64,000 bases of DNA from Dongia deserti (GCF_003574735.1 NZ_QORW01000012.1:1-64000); one strand, 5' to 3'. Positions 8,159 to 16,563 are shown, numbered from the stretch's first letter. Notes: generated by a model not told the origin, from the letters alone. Program-made: numbers and translations.

Positions 8159-8953
8159 TTAGTTGGTGACGGTTTCGTCACCGGTATCGCTGGTGTCACC
8201 AGTGTCCCCAGCATCAGCCGTGTCATCACCGGTGTCATCTCCAGCGTCATCGCCGTCGATGTCGTCATTGGGGGCGCCATTGGCCGCGGCGGCGATAGCA
8301 TCGGCCGTTCCTTGGTCGAGCGCAGGACCCGTTTCCTCCGCGGTCTCGTCCGTCGTTTCGCCCGTCGGCGCCTCATCGGTGGTCGGGATGCCAAGCTTGT
8401 TGGCAACGGCCTGGACCTGATCGCCCGTGACCGTCTTGTTGGTCATTCCGGCCACCATTCCACCGAGCTCATCGACGGTCGTTTCATCGGCGACCTCGTC
8501 ACCCTCTTCGGTCGTGCCCTCGTCCGCCGTCTCCTCGTCGTCCATGCCGAGGAAGCCTCTCAAAGCTTCACCGAATTCGCGCGCCATACCGAGCGGCGAG
8601 TTGGCACTGGCATTCGCGATGGCGGTGTCGGAAGCGTGCAGGACGCCATTCAGCTTCCCGAGTTCGCTGGGATGCAACCCCTCGCCGTCCTCGGCATCGA
8701 CCTTTGCTGCCTTGGCTTCGCTCTTCGCGGCGTCGCTATTGCCGCCGTGGTTTCCGTTGTTGCCATTGCCGCCGCCGTTGCCGCCACCATTGCCGCCGCC
8801 GTTGCCGCCACCATTACCACCGCCGTTACCCCCACCGTTCCCGCCGCCGTTCTTCGCGTAGGCCGGCTGCTCGAGATCGAGCGCTGCCAGGCCCATCGGG
8901 GCGACCGCGGCGATCAGAAGCGAGGTCAGAAGAGTACGAATGGTTGGCCTCAT
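8159..8953 (-). CDS. Secreted Gly-Asn repeat protein with acidic C-terminus
   Basis: 264 residues of unknown function. Residues 1-33 are a Sec signal peptide ending near AYA. Residues 34-72 consist of seven to eight tandem GGGN units. A short helical region around LHPSELGKLNGVLHAS and REFGEALRGFLGM follows. From residue 135 on the chain is strongly acidic, rich in Asp, Glu and Thr, ending in DDTGDDTADAGDTGDTSD. Such composition suggests a disordered surface or periplasmic protein, perhaps a cation binder. It converges on the helicase gene and has its own terminator. No homologous family was recognised beyond repeats of this kind. Confidence 0.75.
   Translation of the reverse strand: MRPTIRTLLTSLLIAAVAPMGLAALDLEQPAYAKNGGGNGGGNGGGNGGGNGGGNGGGNGGGNGNNGNHGGNSDAAKSEAKAAKVDAEDGEGLHPSELGKLNGVLHASDTAIANASANSPLGMAREFGEALRGFLGMDDEETADEGTTEEGDEVADETTVDELGGMVAGMTNKTVTGDQVQAVANKLGIPTTDEAPTGETTDETAEETGPALDQGTADAIAAAANGAPNDDIDGDDAGDDTGDDTADAGDTGDTSDTGDETVTN
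8765..8848. repeat. Seven 12-bp tandem repeats encoding GGGN units
   Basis: Seven consecutive 12-base units, alternating mainly between two versions that begin ATTGCC and GTTGCC on the plus strand. Because each unit is a whole number of codons, gain or loss of units changes protein length without a frameshift. The three units nearest the signal-peptide end have diverged more than the rest. Confidence 0.85.
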
Positions 8954-9129
8954 TGTTGACTTCCTCGTGTTGTTCGAGTTGGTGCCGGGAAGCTACCAAT
9001 GAACGCCTGAATGGGGCATGAACCGAAACGAGTGAAAGTCAATGTAATTCATTCATTTAGCGGTGTTTTTTCAGAGATGTTGAATGACATTCTAAGGATG
9101 ATGGGACGCTTGACAGTCAGGAGTGTTTA

Positions 9130-9144
9130 GAACAAAAAGAGAAC
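9130..9144. promoter_or_regulatory. LexA box upstream of imuA
   Basis: GAAC (9130-9133), seven bases, then GAAC (9141-9144): the exact alphaproteobacterial LexA operator GTTC-N7-GTTC read on the other strand. TTGACA (9110-9115), a good -35, lies just upstream, so bound LexA would cover the promoter's -10 region. It marks the operon as part of the SOS response. Confidence 0.85.
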
Positions 9145-9164
9145 ACAGAATGCGGCTGCAGGCG

Positions 9165-10001
9165 ATGAACACTCGGATCGACTTGGCTCACTTAAAACAG
9201 CGAATTGCCGGCATTCCCGCCTTGCGGTCGGAGTCACGTGCACCGGCAGCTGTGCTTTCCACCGGAATGGCTTCCGTCGATGCCTATCTGCAGGAAGCCG
9301 GTGTTCCACTCGGCGCTGTCCATGAAATTGCCGGCCATGCCGGCGATGAGGAACAAGGCGCGGCAGGTGCCGGCTTTCTTGCGCGCTCACTGAAGTCCAA
9401 TGCGGCGACGGGATGGATCGCCTGGATCACACAGGATACCGATCTCTATGCGCCTGGTCTTGCCGCCTTCGGGCTTGATCTGCGGCGGTTGATCCTCGTT
9501 TCCGCCCGGCGCGATGCGGAAGTGTGCTGGGCGCTCGAGGAAGCCTTGCGCAGCCGATCCTTGAGCGCGGTCGTGGGAGAGACAGGCGTTCTGACGCTCA
9601 ATGCCACGCGCCGTCTGCAATTGGCGGCAGAACAAGTCGGCATTCCCTGCTTCTTATTACGGCGTTGGCGGACGCAGGAAGCAGCGCAACAACAGCGCGC
9701 ACAGCCGATCGCAGCGGTCACACGCTGGCGTATTACGCCCCAGCCTCACGCGCGCATGCCGGATCAAAAGCTGACAACACTGCCGGAGCTGGGGCCGGCG
9801 CATTGGCGTCTCGATCTTTGGCGCTGCCGCAATGCGACGGCAGCTTCCTGGATCATGGAGTTCGATCATGCTGATCAACAGCGGGGCGCGGCGTTTCCTG
9901 TCCCTGTGGCTCCCGCACTGGCCGACCGATCAATATCGGCGGCGCCAGCGACGGAACCTGAAGCAGGGCGGGCAACGGCCACCCTCCTTCGCTTCGGCTG
10001 A
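9165..10001 (+). CDS. imuA: ImuA, SOS mutagenesis RecA-like protein
   Basis: About 278 residues of the ImuA family, a degenerate RecA/SulA-like protein that works with ImuB and DnaE2 in error-prone translesion synthesis. Visible family traits are MASVDAYLQEAGVPLGAVHEI near the start, GWIAWITQDTDLYAPGL, LRRLILVSARRDAEVCWALEEALRS, and the C-terminal PELGPAHWRLDLWRCRNATAASW. The RecA nucleotide-binding loop is not well conserved. The start is set at the third possible codon (9165): the GTG at 9123 lies upstream of and reads through the LexA box, and the ATG at 9150 is an alternative. The gene overlaps imuB by 134 bases. Confidence 0.9.
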   Translation: MNTRIDLAHLKQRIAGIPALRSESRAPAAVLSTGMASVDAYLQEAGVPLGAVHEIAGHAGDEEQGAAGAGFLARSLKSNAATGWIAWITQDTDLYAPGLAAFGLDLRRLILVSARRDAEVCWALEEALRSRSLSAVVGETGVLTLNATRRLQLAAEQVGIPCFLLRRWRTQEAAQQQRAQPIAAVTRWRITPQPHARMPDQKLTTLPELGPAHWRLDLWRCRNATAASWIMEFDHADQQRGAAFPVPVAPALADRSISAAPATEPEAGRATATLLRFG

Positions 10002-11445
10002 GCGCGCGCCAGCAGAGCCGCCGCTAGTCATGGCTGCGCAAGCGGGCAACCGCCTGGAAATCCAGGCGGTGAACCCTGCTGCCCGGGCGCTCGGCTTGAA
10101 GCCCGGCATGGCAGTGGCCGATGCGCGCGCCTGGGTACCGCAGGTCGTGGTGCTTCCGCTCGATCCCGAAGCGGATGCAGCGGACCTCAAGCGCCTCGCC
10201 GATTGGACGACACGCTTCTCGCCCTTGGTTGCAATCGACGGCACCGATGGTTTGATGCTGGATATCGCCGGTTGCGCGCATCTGTGGGGCAGCGAAACGC
10301 GGATGCTCGCCGATCTCGACCGGCACATGCGCACCTTCGGCTTGCATTATCGCGTCGCCGTCGCAGATACGATCGGTGCGGCATGGGGCGCCGCGCGCTT
10401 CGGCGCGGGTACGAACCCGATCGTGCCGCATGGTCAGCAGAGAGCCGCTTTGGCCGATTTGCCGCCGCAAGCGCTGCGCTTGCCGGGGGAGTTATGCGCG
10501 CAATTGCAGCGGCTGGGGCTGAAGCGCATTGCCGATCTCTGCACCCTGCCGCGCGCGGCCCTGGCGCGGCGGTTCGGCACCGGGCTCATGGACCGGCTGG
10601 ACCAGGCGCTGGACCGGCAGGACGAGATCCTGTCGCCCCTTCTGCCGCCGCCGCAATGCTATGTGCGGATGGACTTCGCCGAGCCGATCACGCAACGCGC
10701 CGATATCGACCGCGCGCTCACACTGCTGCTGAAGCGGCTGACGGAAGCGCTGCGGCCGCATGAAAGCGGGCCGCGCAAGCTGGACCTCTCCTGCTATCGC
10801 CTGGATGGCGAGACGCAGCGCCTCACCATCGGGACCGCGCGTGCCAGCCTAAATGCCGCGCATCTCTTCCGCCTGTTCGAGGAAAAGCTCAATCAGCTCC
10901 ACCCTGATGACGGGTTCGAAGCGATGCGCCTGTCGGGGCGCGAGATGGAGCGGTTGACGACACAGCAGCACGATTTCGAAGCGGGCAGCGCCATCCGCCA
11001 CGATCTGGCGCCGCTCATCGATCGCTTGAGCAACCGGCTGGGCGAGAGCGCCGTCCATCGCGTCGAGACCTGCGAGAGCCACATTCCGGAGCGTGCCGTG
11101 CGTCGCCTGCCGCCGCTCGCTGAAAGCCCGCGCCTGCATTGGCCGAAGGCATCGCAGCGCCCGATCCGCTTGCTGCCGCATCCGGAACCGATAGAGGCCG
11201 TGGCGCCGATCCCGGACGATCCGCCGGTGCAATTCCGCTGGCGCCACGTGTTGCACAAGGTGCGCGCGGCCGAAGGGCCGGAGCGCATCGCCCCGGAATG
11301 GTGGCTGCCCGGCGGCGAGGATGCCGAGATCCGCGACTATTATCGCGTAGAGGATTCCGAGGGCCGCCGCTTCTGGCTCTATCGCGCTGGGCTCTATCAA
11401 ACGACACCAACTCCGCGCTGGTTCATGCATGGGATGTTCGGATGA
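9868..11445 (+). CDS. imuB: ImuB, Y-family polymerase-like protein
   Basis: About 525 residues. The N-terminal RRFLSLWLPHWPTDQY corresponds to the start of Y-family DNA polymerases, but the catalytic acidic residues are missing, as is normal in ImuB, which acts as a hub linking ImuA, DnaE2 and the sliding clamp. Other segments match the family: AVADARAWVPQVVVLPLDPEAD, the palm-like SPLVAIDGTDGLMLDIAGCAHLWG, and the C-terminal WWLPGGEDAEIRDYYRVEDSEGRR region (shown here only by position, near residue 485). The chosen ATG gives the standard N-terminus and places the start within imuA, a common overlap in these operons. Its stop is followed by a 34-bp palindrome and a toxin-antitoxin pair instead of dnaE2. 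Confidence 0.92.
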   Translation: MLINSGARRFLSLWLPHWPTDQYRRRQRRNLKQGGQRPPSFASAERAPAEPPLVMAAQAGNRLEIQAVNPAARALGLKPGMAVADARAWVPQVVVLPLDPEADAADLKRLADWTTRFSPLVAIDGTDGLMLDIAGCAHLWGSETRMLADLDRHMRTFGLHYRVAVADTIGAAWGAARFGAGTNPIVPHGQQRAALADLPPQALRLPGELCAQLQRLGLKRIADLCTLPRAALARRFGTGLMDRLDQALDRQDEILSPLLPPPQCYVRMDFAEPITQRADIDRALTLLLKRLTEALRPHESGPRKLDLSCYRLDGETQRLTIGTARASLNAAHLFRLFEEKLNQLHPDDGFEAMRLSGREMERLTTQQHDFEAGSAIRHDLAPLIDRLSNRLGESAVHRVETCESHIPERAVRRLPPLAESPRLHWPKASQRPIRLLPHPEPIEAVAPIPDDPPVQFRWRHVLHKVRAAEGPERIAPEWWLPGGEDAEIRDYYRVEDSEGRRFWLYRAGLYQTTPTPRWFMHGMFG

Positions 11446-11448
11446 CAA

Positions 11449-11482
11449 GGTGACAGCATTATGCTAGCATTTTGCTGTCACC
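11449..11482. promoter_or_regulatory. 34-bp palindrome, probable antitoxin operator
   Basis: Outer arms GGTGACAGCA (11449-11458) and TGCTGTCACC (11473-11482) are perfect inverted repeats around a second perfect palindrome ATGCTAGCAT (11461-11470). The site starts 4 bases after the imuB stop and ends 15 bases before the antitoxin ATG. FitA/VapB ribbon-helix-helix antitoxins bind inverted repeats of this kind (the Neisseria FitA operator has TGCTATCA/TGATAGCA arms), so autoregulation by the adjacent antitoxin is likely. As RNA it could also fold into a hairpin between imuB and the rest of the operon. Confidence 0.7.
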
Positions 11483-11497
11483 AAAGGGAGAACAAAG

Positions 11498-11734
11498 ATG
11501 GCAACCGTTACCATTCGCGATCTTGACGACAAGGTCGTCGCAAAACTGAAGGCGAGAGCAAAATCAAATCACCGATCTCTGGAAGCGGAATTGCGCGAAC
11601 TTCTCTCAGGCATCGTCAGAGAGCAAGAGCGGAGACAGCGTTTCCTTGCAAAGGCTGATCGCATCGCCGCGATGACTCCTAACGTTCGTCAGACTGACAG
11701 CGCTGAGCTTCTGCGTGAGGATCGTCGGCGATGA
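11498..11734 (+). CDS. Ribbon-helix-helix antitoxin (FitA/VapB type)
   Basis: 78 residues. ATVTIRDLDDKVVAKLKARA followed by KSNHRSLEAELRELL is the ribbon-helix-helix DNA-binding fold of FitA-like antitoxins: a short beta strand, then two helices. The C-terminal 35 residues would wrap the toxin. A good ribosome-binding site (AAGGGAGAA) precedes the ATG. Its stop overlaps the toxin start as ATGA, standard for such pairs. It sits between imuB and dnaE2, in DNA that is visibly more AT-rich than the flanking mutasome genes. Confidence 0.9.
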   Translation: MATVTIRDLDDKVVAKLKARAKSNHRSLEAELRELLSGIVREQERRQRFLAKADRIAAMTPNVRQTDSAELLREDRRR

Positions 11735-12504
11735 GCCTGGTTATAGATGCCAGTGTCGCGATCAAGTGGTTCATCGATGAACCACTGCATGAGCACGCCC
11801 GGTATCTTTTGAAAGGCGAAGAACGCCTGTATGCCCCCGACCTGCTCTTAGCAGAAGTCGGCAACATTGCATGGAAAAAAGTTATCCGAGGTGAAATCGA
11901 AGAAGAGCAAGCCCAAAAGATTGCTCTATCTCTCCGTGACCTCCCGATTACGCTGTCACCAGTTAGTGAACTTATCGACCGCGCACTGCAGATAGCTCTG
12001 TCGATCAAGCATCCGGTATATGACTGCCTCTATCTAGCTTGCGCAGAGTCTCTCGATAGCTCCCTTGTTACTGCCGACGACAGATTAAGAAGAGGTTTGG
12101 CAGGAACACCGTTGGCTCTCATCTGCCAAAGGTTGGACGACCGTTACAATATTTCACTTTCGGAGGAGATGATCAAAGATTTCATACGTCAATTCGAACA
12201 CATTGAAAAGACCTGGAAGAGCCTTGATACAAATGACATCAAACTTAATCTCGATACTCCTGTGTTTCGAAGCATCAGGCACGACATTCAAGCTCTCTCA
12301 GATACCCAGAAGATCGACCTTATTGCTCTAGGCTGGCTTGGACAGGGCCACTTCGGCAGTAATTGGACTCAACTGCAGGAGAATGTCAGGAAATCGCTGT
12401 CGTTAAGCAGTGACAACGATCTCATCTCTCTCGTTCGTTTATCTGAACACATTAGGATCGGCTGGCAGAAATTTAAGGTAGCCGGCACTGAAATGAAAAA
12501 ATGA
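11731..12504 (+). CDS. vapC: PIN-domain toxin (VapC) with DUF3775-like C-terminus
   Basis: 257 residues, nearly twice the usual 130-140 of VapC. Residues 1-135 are a complete PIN ribonuclease domain with all four acidic active-site positions: D6 in VIDASVAIKWF, E42 in LLLAEVGNIAWK, D98 in VYDCLYLAC, D116 in LVTADDRL. Residues 140-257 are an added domain containing LSDTQKIDLIALGWLGQGHF and SLVRLSEHIRIGWQKF, which resembles DUF3775; that match is from memory and less certain. The coding DNA of the extension is AT-rich. The stop overlaps the dnaE2 start (ATGA), so toxin and polymerase translation are coupled. Expected action is cleavage of tRNA or other RNA when free of the antitoxin. Confidence 0.85.
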   Translation: MSLVIDASVAIKWFIDEPLHEHARYLLKGEERLYAPDLLLAEVGNIAWKKVIRGEIEEEQAQKIALSLRDLPITLSPVSELIDRALQIALSIKHPVYDCLYLACAESLDSSLVTADDRLRRGLAGTPLALICQRLDDRYNISLSEEMIKDFIRQFEHIEKTWKSLDTNDIKLNLDTPVFRSIRHDIQALSDTQKIDLIALGWLGQGHFGSNWTQLQENVRKSLSLSSDNDLISLVRLSEHIRIGWQKFKVAGTEMKK

Positions 12505-15500
12505 TATTCCGCCCCGTCGAACTCCAGGTCACCACCAACTTCTCCTTCCTGCAGGGTGGGTCGCGGCCGCAGGAGCTGGCGTTGCAGGCTGCTGCGCTGG
12601 GGTATGAGGCGATCGGCATCACGGATCGCAATACGGTGGCGGGAATTGTGCGGGCCTATGATGCTTGCAATCAGATCAAGGAGCGCCTCAAGCCGATCCG
12701 CCTCATCGTCGGCTGCCGGCTCGATCTCCAGGATGCGCCGAGCCTGCTTTGTTACCCGGAGGATCGCGCGGCCTACGGCAGGCTGTGCACGCTGCTCACC
12801 CTCGGCAAGCGACGCACGGAAAAAGGCAAGTGCGAATTGACCTATGCGGATGTGCTGGATCATCGCCTCGGTCAGCAATTGGTGGCGCTGGCGCCGGAAG
12901 AGATTGACGAACGCTTTGCTGAATTCTTGAGACGTTTCCGCAATGATATCGACAGGAACGCACATCTGGCGGCCAGCCATCTCTATCGCGGCGATGATGC
13001 GCGGCGCATCCGCAGGCTTGCCCAGTTGGGAGCAGAGCATCGCCTGCCCCTCATTGCCACTAACGATGTGCTTTATCACGTGCCGGAGCGGCGGCCGCTG
13101 CAGGACGTGATGACCTGCATCCGCGAACACGTGACCATCGAGGAAGCCGGTTTCCGCCTGCTTGCCAATGCCGAGCGTCACCTGAAATCACCGGATGAGA
13201 TGCAGCGCCTGTTCCGGCATTGGCCGGAAACCTTGGAGAACGCCGCACGCCTGGCCGATTCCTGCCGTTTCTCGCTTGACGAGCTGCGCTATGAGTATCC
13301 CAGCGAGCCGGTGCCCGAGGGCCTCACGCCGCAGCAGCACCTGGAGCAGCTGACCTGGGAAGGCGCCGCGAAACGCTATCCGAATGGCATACCGGAAAAG
13401 GTTCGAAGCACGCTCGCACAGGAGCTGGCGCTCATCGCCAAGTTGAACTACGCGCCCTATTTCCTGACGGTGCACGACATCGTCAGGTTCGCAGAGAGCA
13501 AAGGCATCCTGTGCCAGGGCCGCGGCTCGGCAGCGAATTCGGTCGTCTGCTATTGCCTGCGCATCACCGCTGTCGATCCGATCAAGGTCGACCTGCTGTT
13601 CGAACGGTTCGTCTCCGCCGAGCGCAACGAGCCGCCGGACATCGACGTCGATTTCGAGCACGAGCGGCGCGAAGAGGTCATTCAATACATCTACGAGAAA
13701 TACGGTCGGCATCGCGCCGGCATCGCCGCGACCGTCATTTCCTACCGCCCGAAGAGCGCCATGCGCGACGTGGGCAAGGTGTTCGGCCTCAGCGAGGACG
13801 TGCTCAATCGCTTGTCCAAGACGGTCTGGGGCTGGGGCGATGACAACATCGTTCAGCAGCATATCCGCCAGGCTGGCCTTGATCTCAAAGAGCCTCGCCT
13901 TGGCCAGGTTATCGCCCTGGCGGGCGAGTTGATCGGCTTTCCGCGCCATCTGTCGCAGCATGTCGGCGGCTTCGTCATCACACGCGGCGACCTCCATGAA
14001 TATGTGCCGATCGAGAATGCGGCGATGGAGGACCGCACGGTTATCGAATGGGACAAGGACGATCTCGATACGCTGCGCATGCTGAAGATCGACGTTCTGG
14101 CACTTGGCATGCTGACCTGCATCCGCAAGGGATTCGAGCTGATCGAGCAGCATTGCGGCGGAGAGAAGCTGACACTTGCCACCATTCCGCCGGAAGAGCC
14201 CGAAGTCTACGACATGCTGTGCAAGGCGGATTCAGTGGGTGTGTTCCAGGTGGAAAGTCGCGCGCAGATGAGCATGCTGCCGCGCCTCAAGCCGCGCAGT
14301 TTCTATGATCTGGTGGTAGAAGTCGCGATCGTCCGGCCAGGACCGATTCAGGGCGACATGGTGCACCCGTATCTGCGCCGGCGAGATGGGCTGGAAAAAG
14401 CGGACATCCCGCGTGCGGAGTTGCATGAGGTCCTCAAGAAGACCTATGGCGTGCCCCTGTTCCAGGAACAGGCCATGCGCATCGCCATTGTTGCGGCCGG
14501 TTTCACACCTGCGGAATCTGATCAGCTGCGGCGGGCCATGGCGACGTTCCGGCGGAACGGGACGATCGGCACCCTCAAGGAGAAATTCATCGAAGGCATG
14601 GTTGCGAAAGAGTATAGCCGCGACTTTGCCGAGCGCTGCTTCAAGCAGATCGAAGGATTCGGCGACTACGGATTCCCGGAAAGCCATGCTGCCAGCTTCG
14701 CCCTGCTGGTCTATGTCTCGGCCTGGATCAAGTGCCGGCATCCAGCCGTTTTCGCCTGTGCCATTCTGAATTCGCAGCCGATGGGGTTCTACGCGCCGGC
14801 GCAGCTGGTGCGCGACGCGCGCGAACACGACGTCGAAGTGCGGCCGGTCGATGTCAATGTCAGTGAATGGGACAACACGCTCGAGCGCACGCATGACGGC
14901 AAGCTGGCACTCCGTCTCGGCTTCCGCGAGATCAATGGCTGCCGCAAGCAGGATGCCGACGCGCTGATCAAGGTGCGCGGCGCCGGCTATCGCACGCTGC
15001 ACGATCTGTGGCGCCGAAGCGAGCTGGGTCCGGCCGCGCTGGAAACCCTGGCCAAGGCCGATGCCTATGGCTCGCTGTTCATCGACCGCCGCCGGGCCTT
15101 GTGGCAGATCCATGCTCTGGATGAAGGGCAATTGCCCTTGTTCGATGCGGATGACGACACATCAGCCGATCGCGGTTGGCCGTCTCACATTCCGGCGGAG
15201 GATCTGTCGGCACCGCTGCCGGAGATGAGCCTGGGCGAGCAGGTGCTGGAGGATTATCACACGATCGGCTTCTCGCTGCGCGCCCATCCGGTTTCGCTGC
15301 TGCGGGATCGGCTGAACAGGTTTGGCATCACACCCAACAAGACTCTTGCGACCGCCAGGAACGGCGAGCGGATCAAGGTGGCTGGCCTTGTCCTGGTGCG
15401 CCAGCGACCCGGCACCGCCAGCGGCGTCATTTTCATGACCCTCGAGGACGAAGGCGGAATCGCCAATATCGTGGTCTGGCCCAAAGTGTTCGAAGCCTAT

Positions 15501-15728
15501 CGCCGCATCGTGCTCGGCAGCCGGATGGTCGCAATCGAGGGGAAGCTGCAGCGCGAGGGCCTGGTGATTCATGTGGTCGCGGATCGGGTGACGGATTTGA
15601 GCCCGCTGCTGCGCACGCTGAATGAGGAGCAGCATGACACGGACCGGGTGATCGCGCGTGGCGACCAGGTGAAATACGCCACCAGCGGCGATCAGCGCCT
15701 GCGCGTCCGCAGCCGGGATTTCCACTGA
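12501..15728 (+). CDS. dnaE2: Error-prone DNA polymerase DnaE2 (ImuC)
   Basis: 1075 residues, the normal length for DnaE2. Domains in order: PHP domain at 1-270 starting ELQVTTNFSFLQGGSRPQEL; polymerase palm/fingers from about 330, with GRGSAANSVVCYCL and NEPPDIDVDFEHERREEVIQ carrying the catalytic aspartates; the thumb and finger region with YGVPLFQEQAMRIA; helix-hairpin-helix near 830 (LRLGFREINGCRKQDADAL); and an OB fold at 965-1040 (VAGLVLVRQRPGTASGVIFM). QLPLF near residue 875 resembles a clamp-binding motif. It performs mutagenic lesion bypass with ImuA and ImuB. Here it follows a toxin gene by an ATGA overlap, not imuB directly. Confidence 0.96.
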   Translation: MIFRPVELQVTTNFSFLQGGSRPQELALQAAALGYEAIGITDRNTVAGIVRAYDACNQIKERLKPIRLIVGCRLDLQDAPSLLCYPEDRAAYGRLCTLLTLGKRRTEKGKCELTYADVLDHRLGQQLVALAPEEIDERFAEFLRRFRNDIDRNAHLAASHLYRGDDARRIRRLAQLGAEHRLPLIATNDVLYHVPERRPLQDVMTCIREHVTIEEAGFRLLANAERHLKSPDEMQRLFRHWPETLENAARLADSCRFSLDELRYEYPSEPVPEGLTPQQHLEQLTWEGAAKRYPNGIPEKVRSTLAQELALIAKLNYAPYFLTVHDIVRFAESKGILCQGRGSAANSVVCYCLRITAVDPIKVDLLFERFVSAERNEPPDIDVDFEHERREEVIQYIYEKYGRHRAGIAATVISYRPKSAMRDVGKVFGLSEDVLNRLSKTVWGWGDDNIVQQHIRQAGLDLKEPRLGQVIALAGELIGFPRHLSQHVGGFVITRGDLHEYVPIENAAMEDRTVIEWDKDDLDTLRMLKIDVLALGMLTCIRKGFELIEQHCGGEKLTLATIPPEEPEVYDMLCKADSVGVFQVESRAQMSMLPRLKPRSFYDLVVEVAIVRPGPIQGDMVHPYLRRRDGLEKADIPRAELHEVLKKTYGVPLFQEQAMRIAIVAAGFTPAESDQLRRAMATFRRNGTIGTLKEKFIEGMVAKEYSRDFAERCFKQIEGFGDYGFPESHAASFALLVYVSAWIKCRHPAVFACAILNSQPMGFYAPAQLVRDAREHDVEVRPVDVNVSEWDNTLERTHDGKLALRLGFREINGCRKQDADALIKVRGAGYRTLHDLWRRSELGPAALETLAKADAYGSLFIDRRRALWQIHALDEGQLPLFDADDDTSADRGWPSHIPAEDLSAPLPEMSLGEQVLEDYHTIGFSLRAHPVSLLRDRLNRFGITPNKTLATARNGERIKVAGLVLVRQRPGTASGVIFMTLEDEGGIANIVVWPKVFEAYRRIVLGSRMVAIEGKLQREGLVIHVVADRVTDLSPLLRTLNEEQHDTDRVIARGDQVKYATSGDQRLRVRSRDFH

Positions 15729-15780
15729 CCTCGTCCTTGACTATGCTCCGGGAAACATAGCTTCCAGGGGGATGCACATC

Positions 15781-16563
15781 ATGGATCAATCGCAGACCGA
15801 GCAGGCCGCCGCCCTGCTGTGGCAAGCACGCATTGAGCAGCGCCGCATCGATACTCTGCCCGATCATCTGCGTCCGCACACGCTGGAAGAGGGCCATGCG
15901 ATCCAGGATGCGATGGTCGCCATGGCGGCTCAGCCCGTGCTGGGTTGGAAGATCGCTGCGACCAGCAAAGCCGGGCAGGAGCATATCGGCGTTACCGAAC
16001 CGCTCGCCGGCCGACTCTTCAAGAACTTCGTGCTGAAGGATGGTGCACGCCTGCCGGCGGCACCGCTGCATATGAAAGTGATGGAAGCGGAGTTCACCTT
16101 CCGAATAGGACGCGCCCTCCCGCCAAGAGACGCGGCCTATGAGCAGCGGGAAGTGTGTGATGCCGTTGCCGTGCTTCACCTCGCGATCGAAGTGCCGGAC
16201 GCGCGCTTTGATCGCTTTGCCGAGATCGGAGCGGCACAGATCGTTGCCGACGATGCGTTCGCATCCTGGTTTCTGCTTGGCCCCGAGGTGCACGGCTGGC
16301 GGCAGCTCGATCTCTCAACTCAGCGGGTCCGCGCGCTCAAGAGTGACACCGTGATCGCCGAAGGAACTGGAGCGAATGTGCTGGGCGATCCGCGCATTGC
16401 TTTGACCTGGCTTGCCAATCATCTGGCGCAGCGCGGCATCGGCCTCAAGGAAGGCGATATCATCACCACCGGCACTTGCTTCACGCCGCCGGCAGTCGCG
16501 GCGGGCGACCAGGTAACGGCGGAGTTCATCGGCCTCGGCCAGGTGACCGTCGCCTTCATTTAG
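15781..16563 (+). CDS. 2-keto-4-pentenoate hydratase family protein
   Basis: About 260 residues of the fumarylacetoacetate hydrolase superfamily, nearest to MhpD-like hydratases and 4-oxalocrotonate decarboxylases. Family segments include GWKIAATSKAGQEHIGV, EAEFTFRIGRALP with the metal-binding Glu residues, HLAIEVPDARF, and GDIITTGTCFTPPAVAAGDQV at the end. Such enzymes hydrate or cleave 2-hydroxydienoates in aromatic degradation, but no other genes of that pathway are nearby, so the substrate is open. The second ATG is chosen because AGGGGG lies 9 bases before it. Confidence 0.85.
   Translation: MDQSQTEQAAALLWQARIEQRRIDTLPDHLRPHTLEEGHAIQDAMVAMAAQPVLGWKIAATSKAGQEHIGVTEPLAGRLFKNFVLKDGARLPAAPLHMKVMEAEFTFRIGRALPPRDAAYEQREVCDAVAVLHLAIEVPDARFDRFAEIGAAQIVADDAFASWFLLGPEVHGWRQLDLSTQRVRALKSDTVIAEGTGANVLGDPRIALTWLANHLAQRGIGLKEGDIITTGTCFTPPAVAAGDQVTAEFIGLGQVTVAFI

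Noticed and set aside
8765-8848. Short tandem repeats considered as a CRISPR array
   Set aside because: The 12-base units are contiguous without spacers and lie inside a coding frame.
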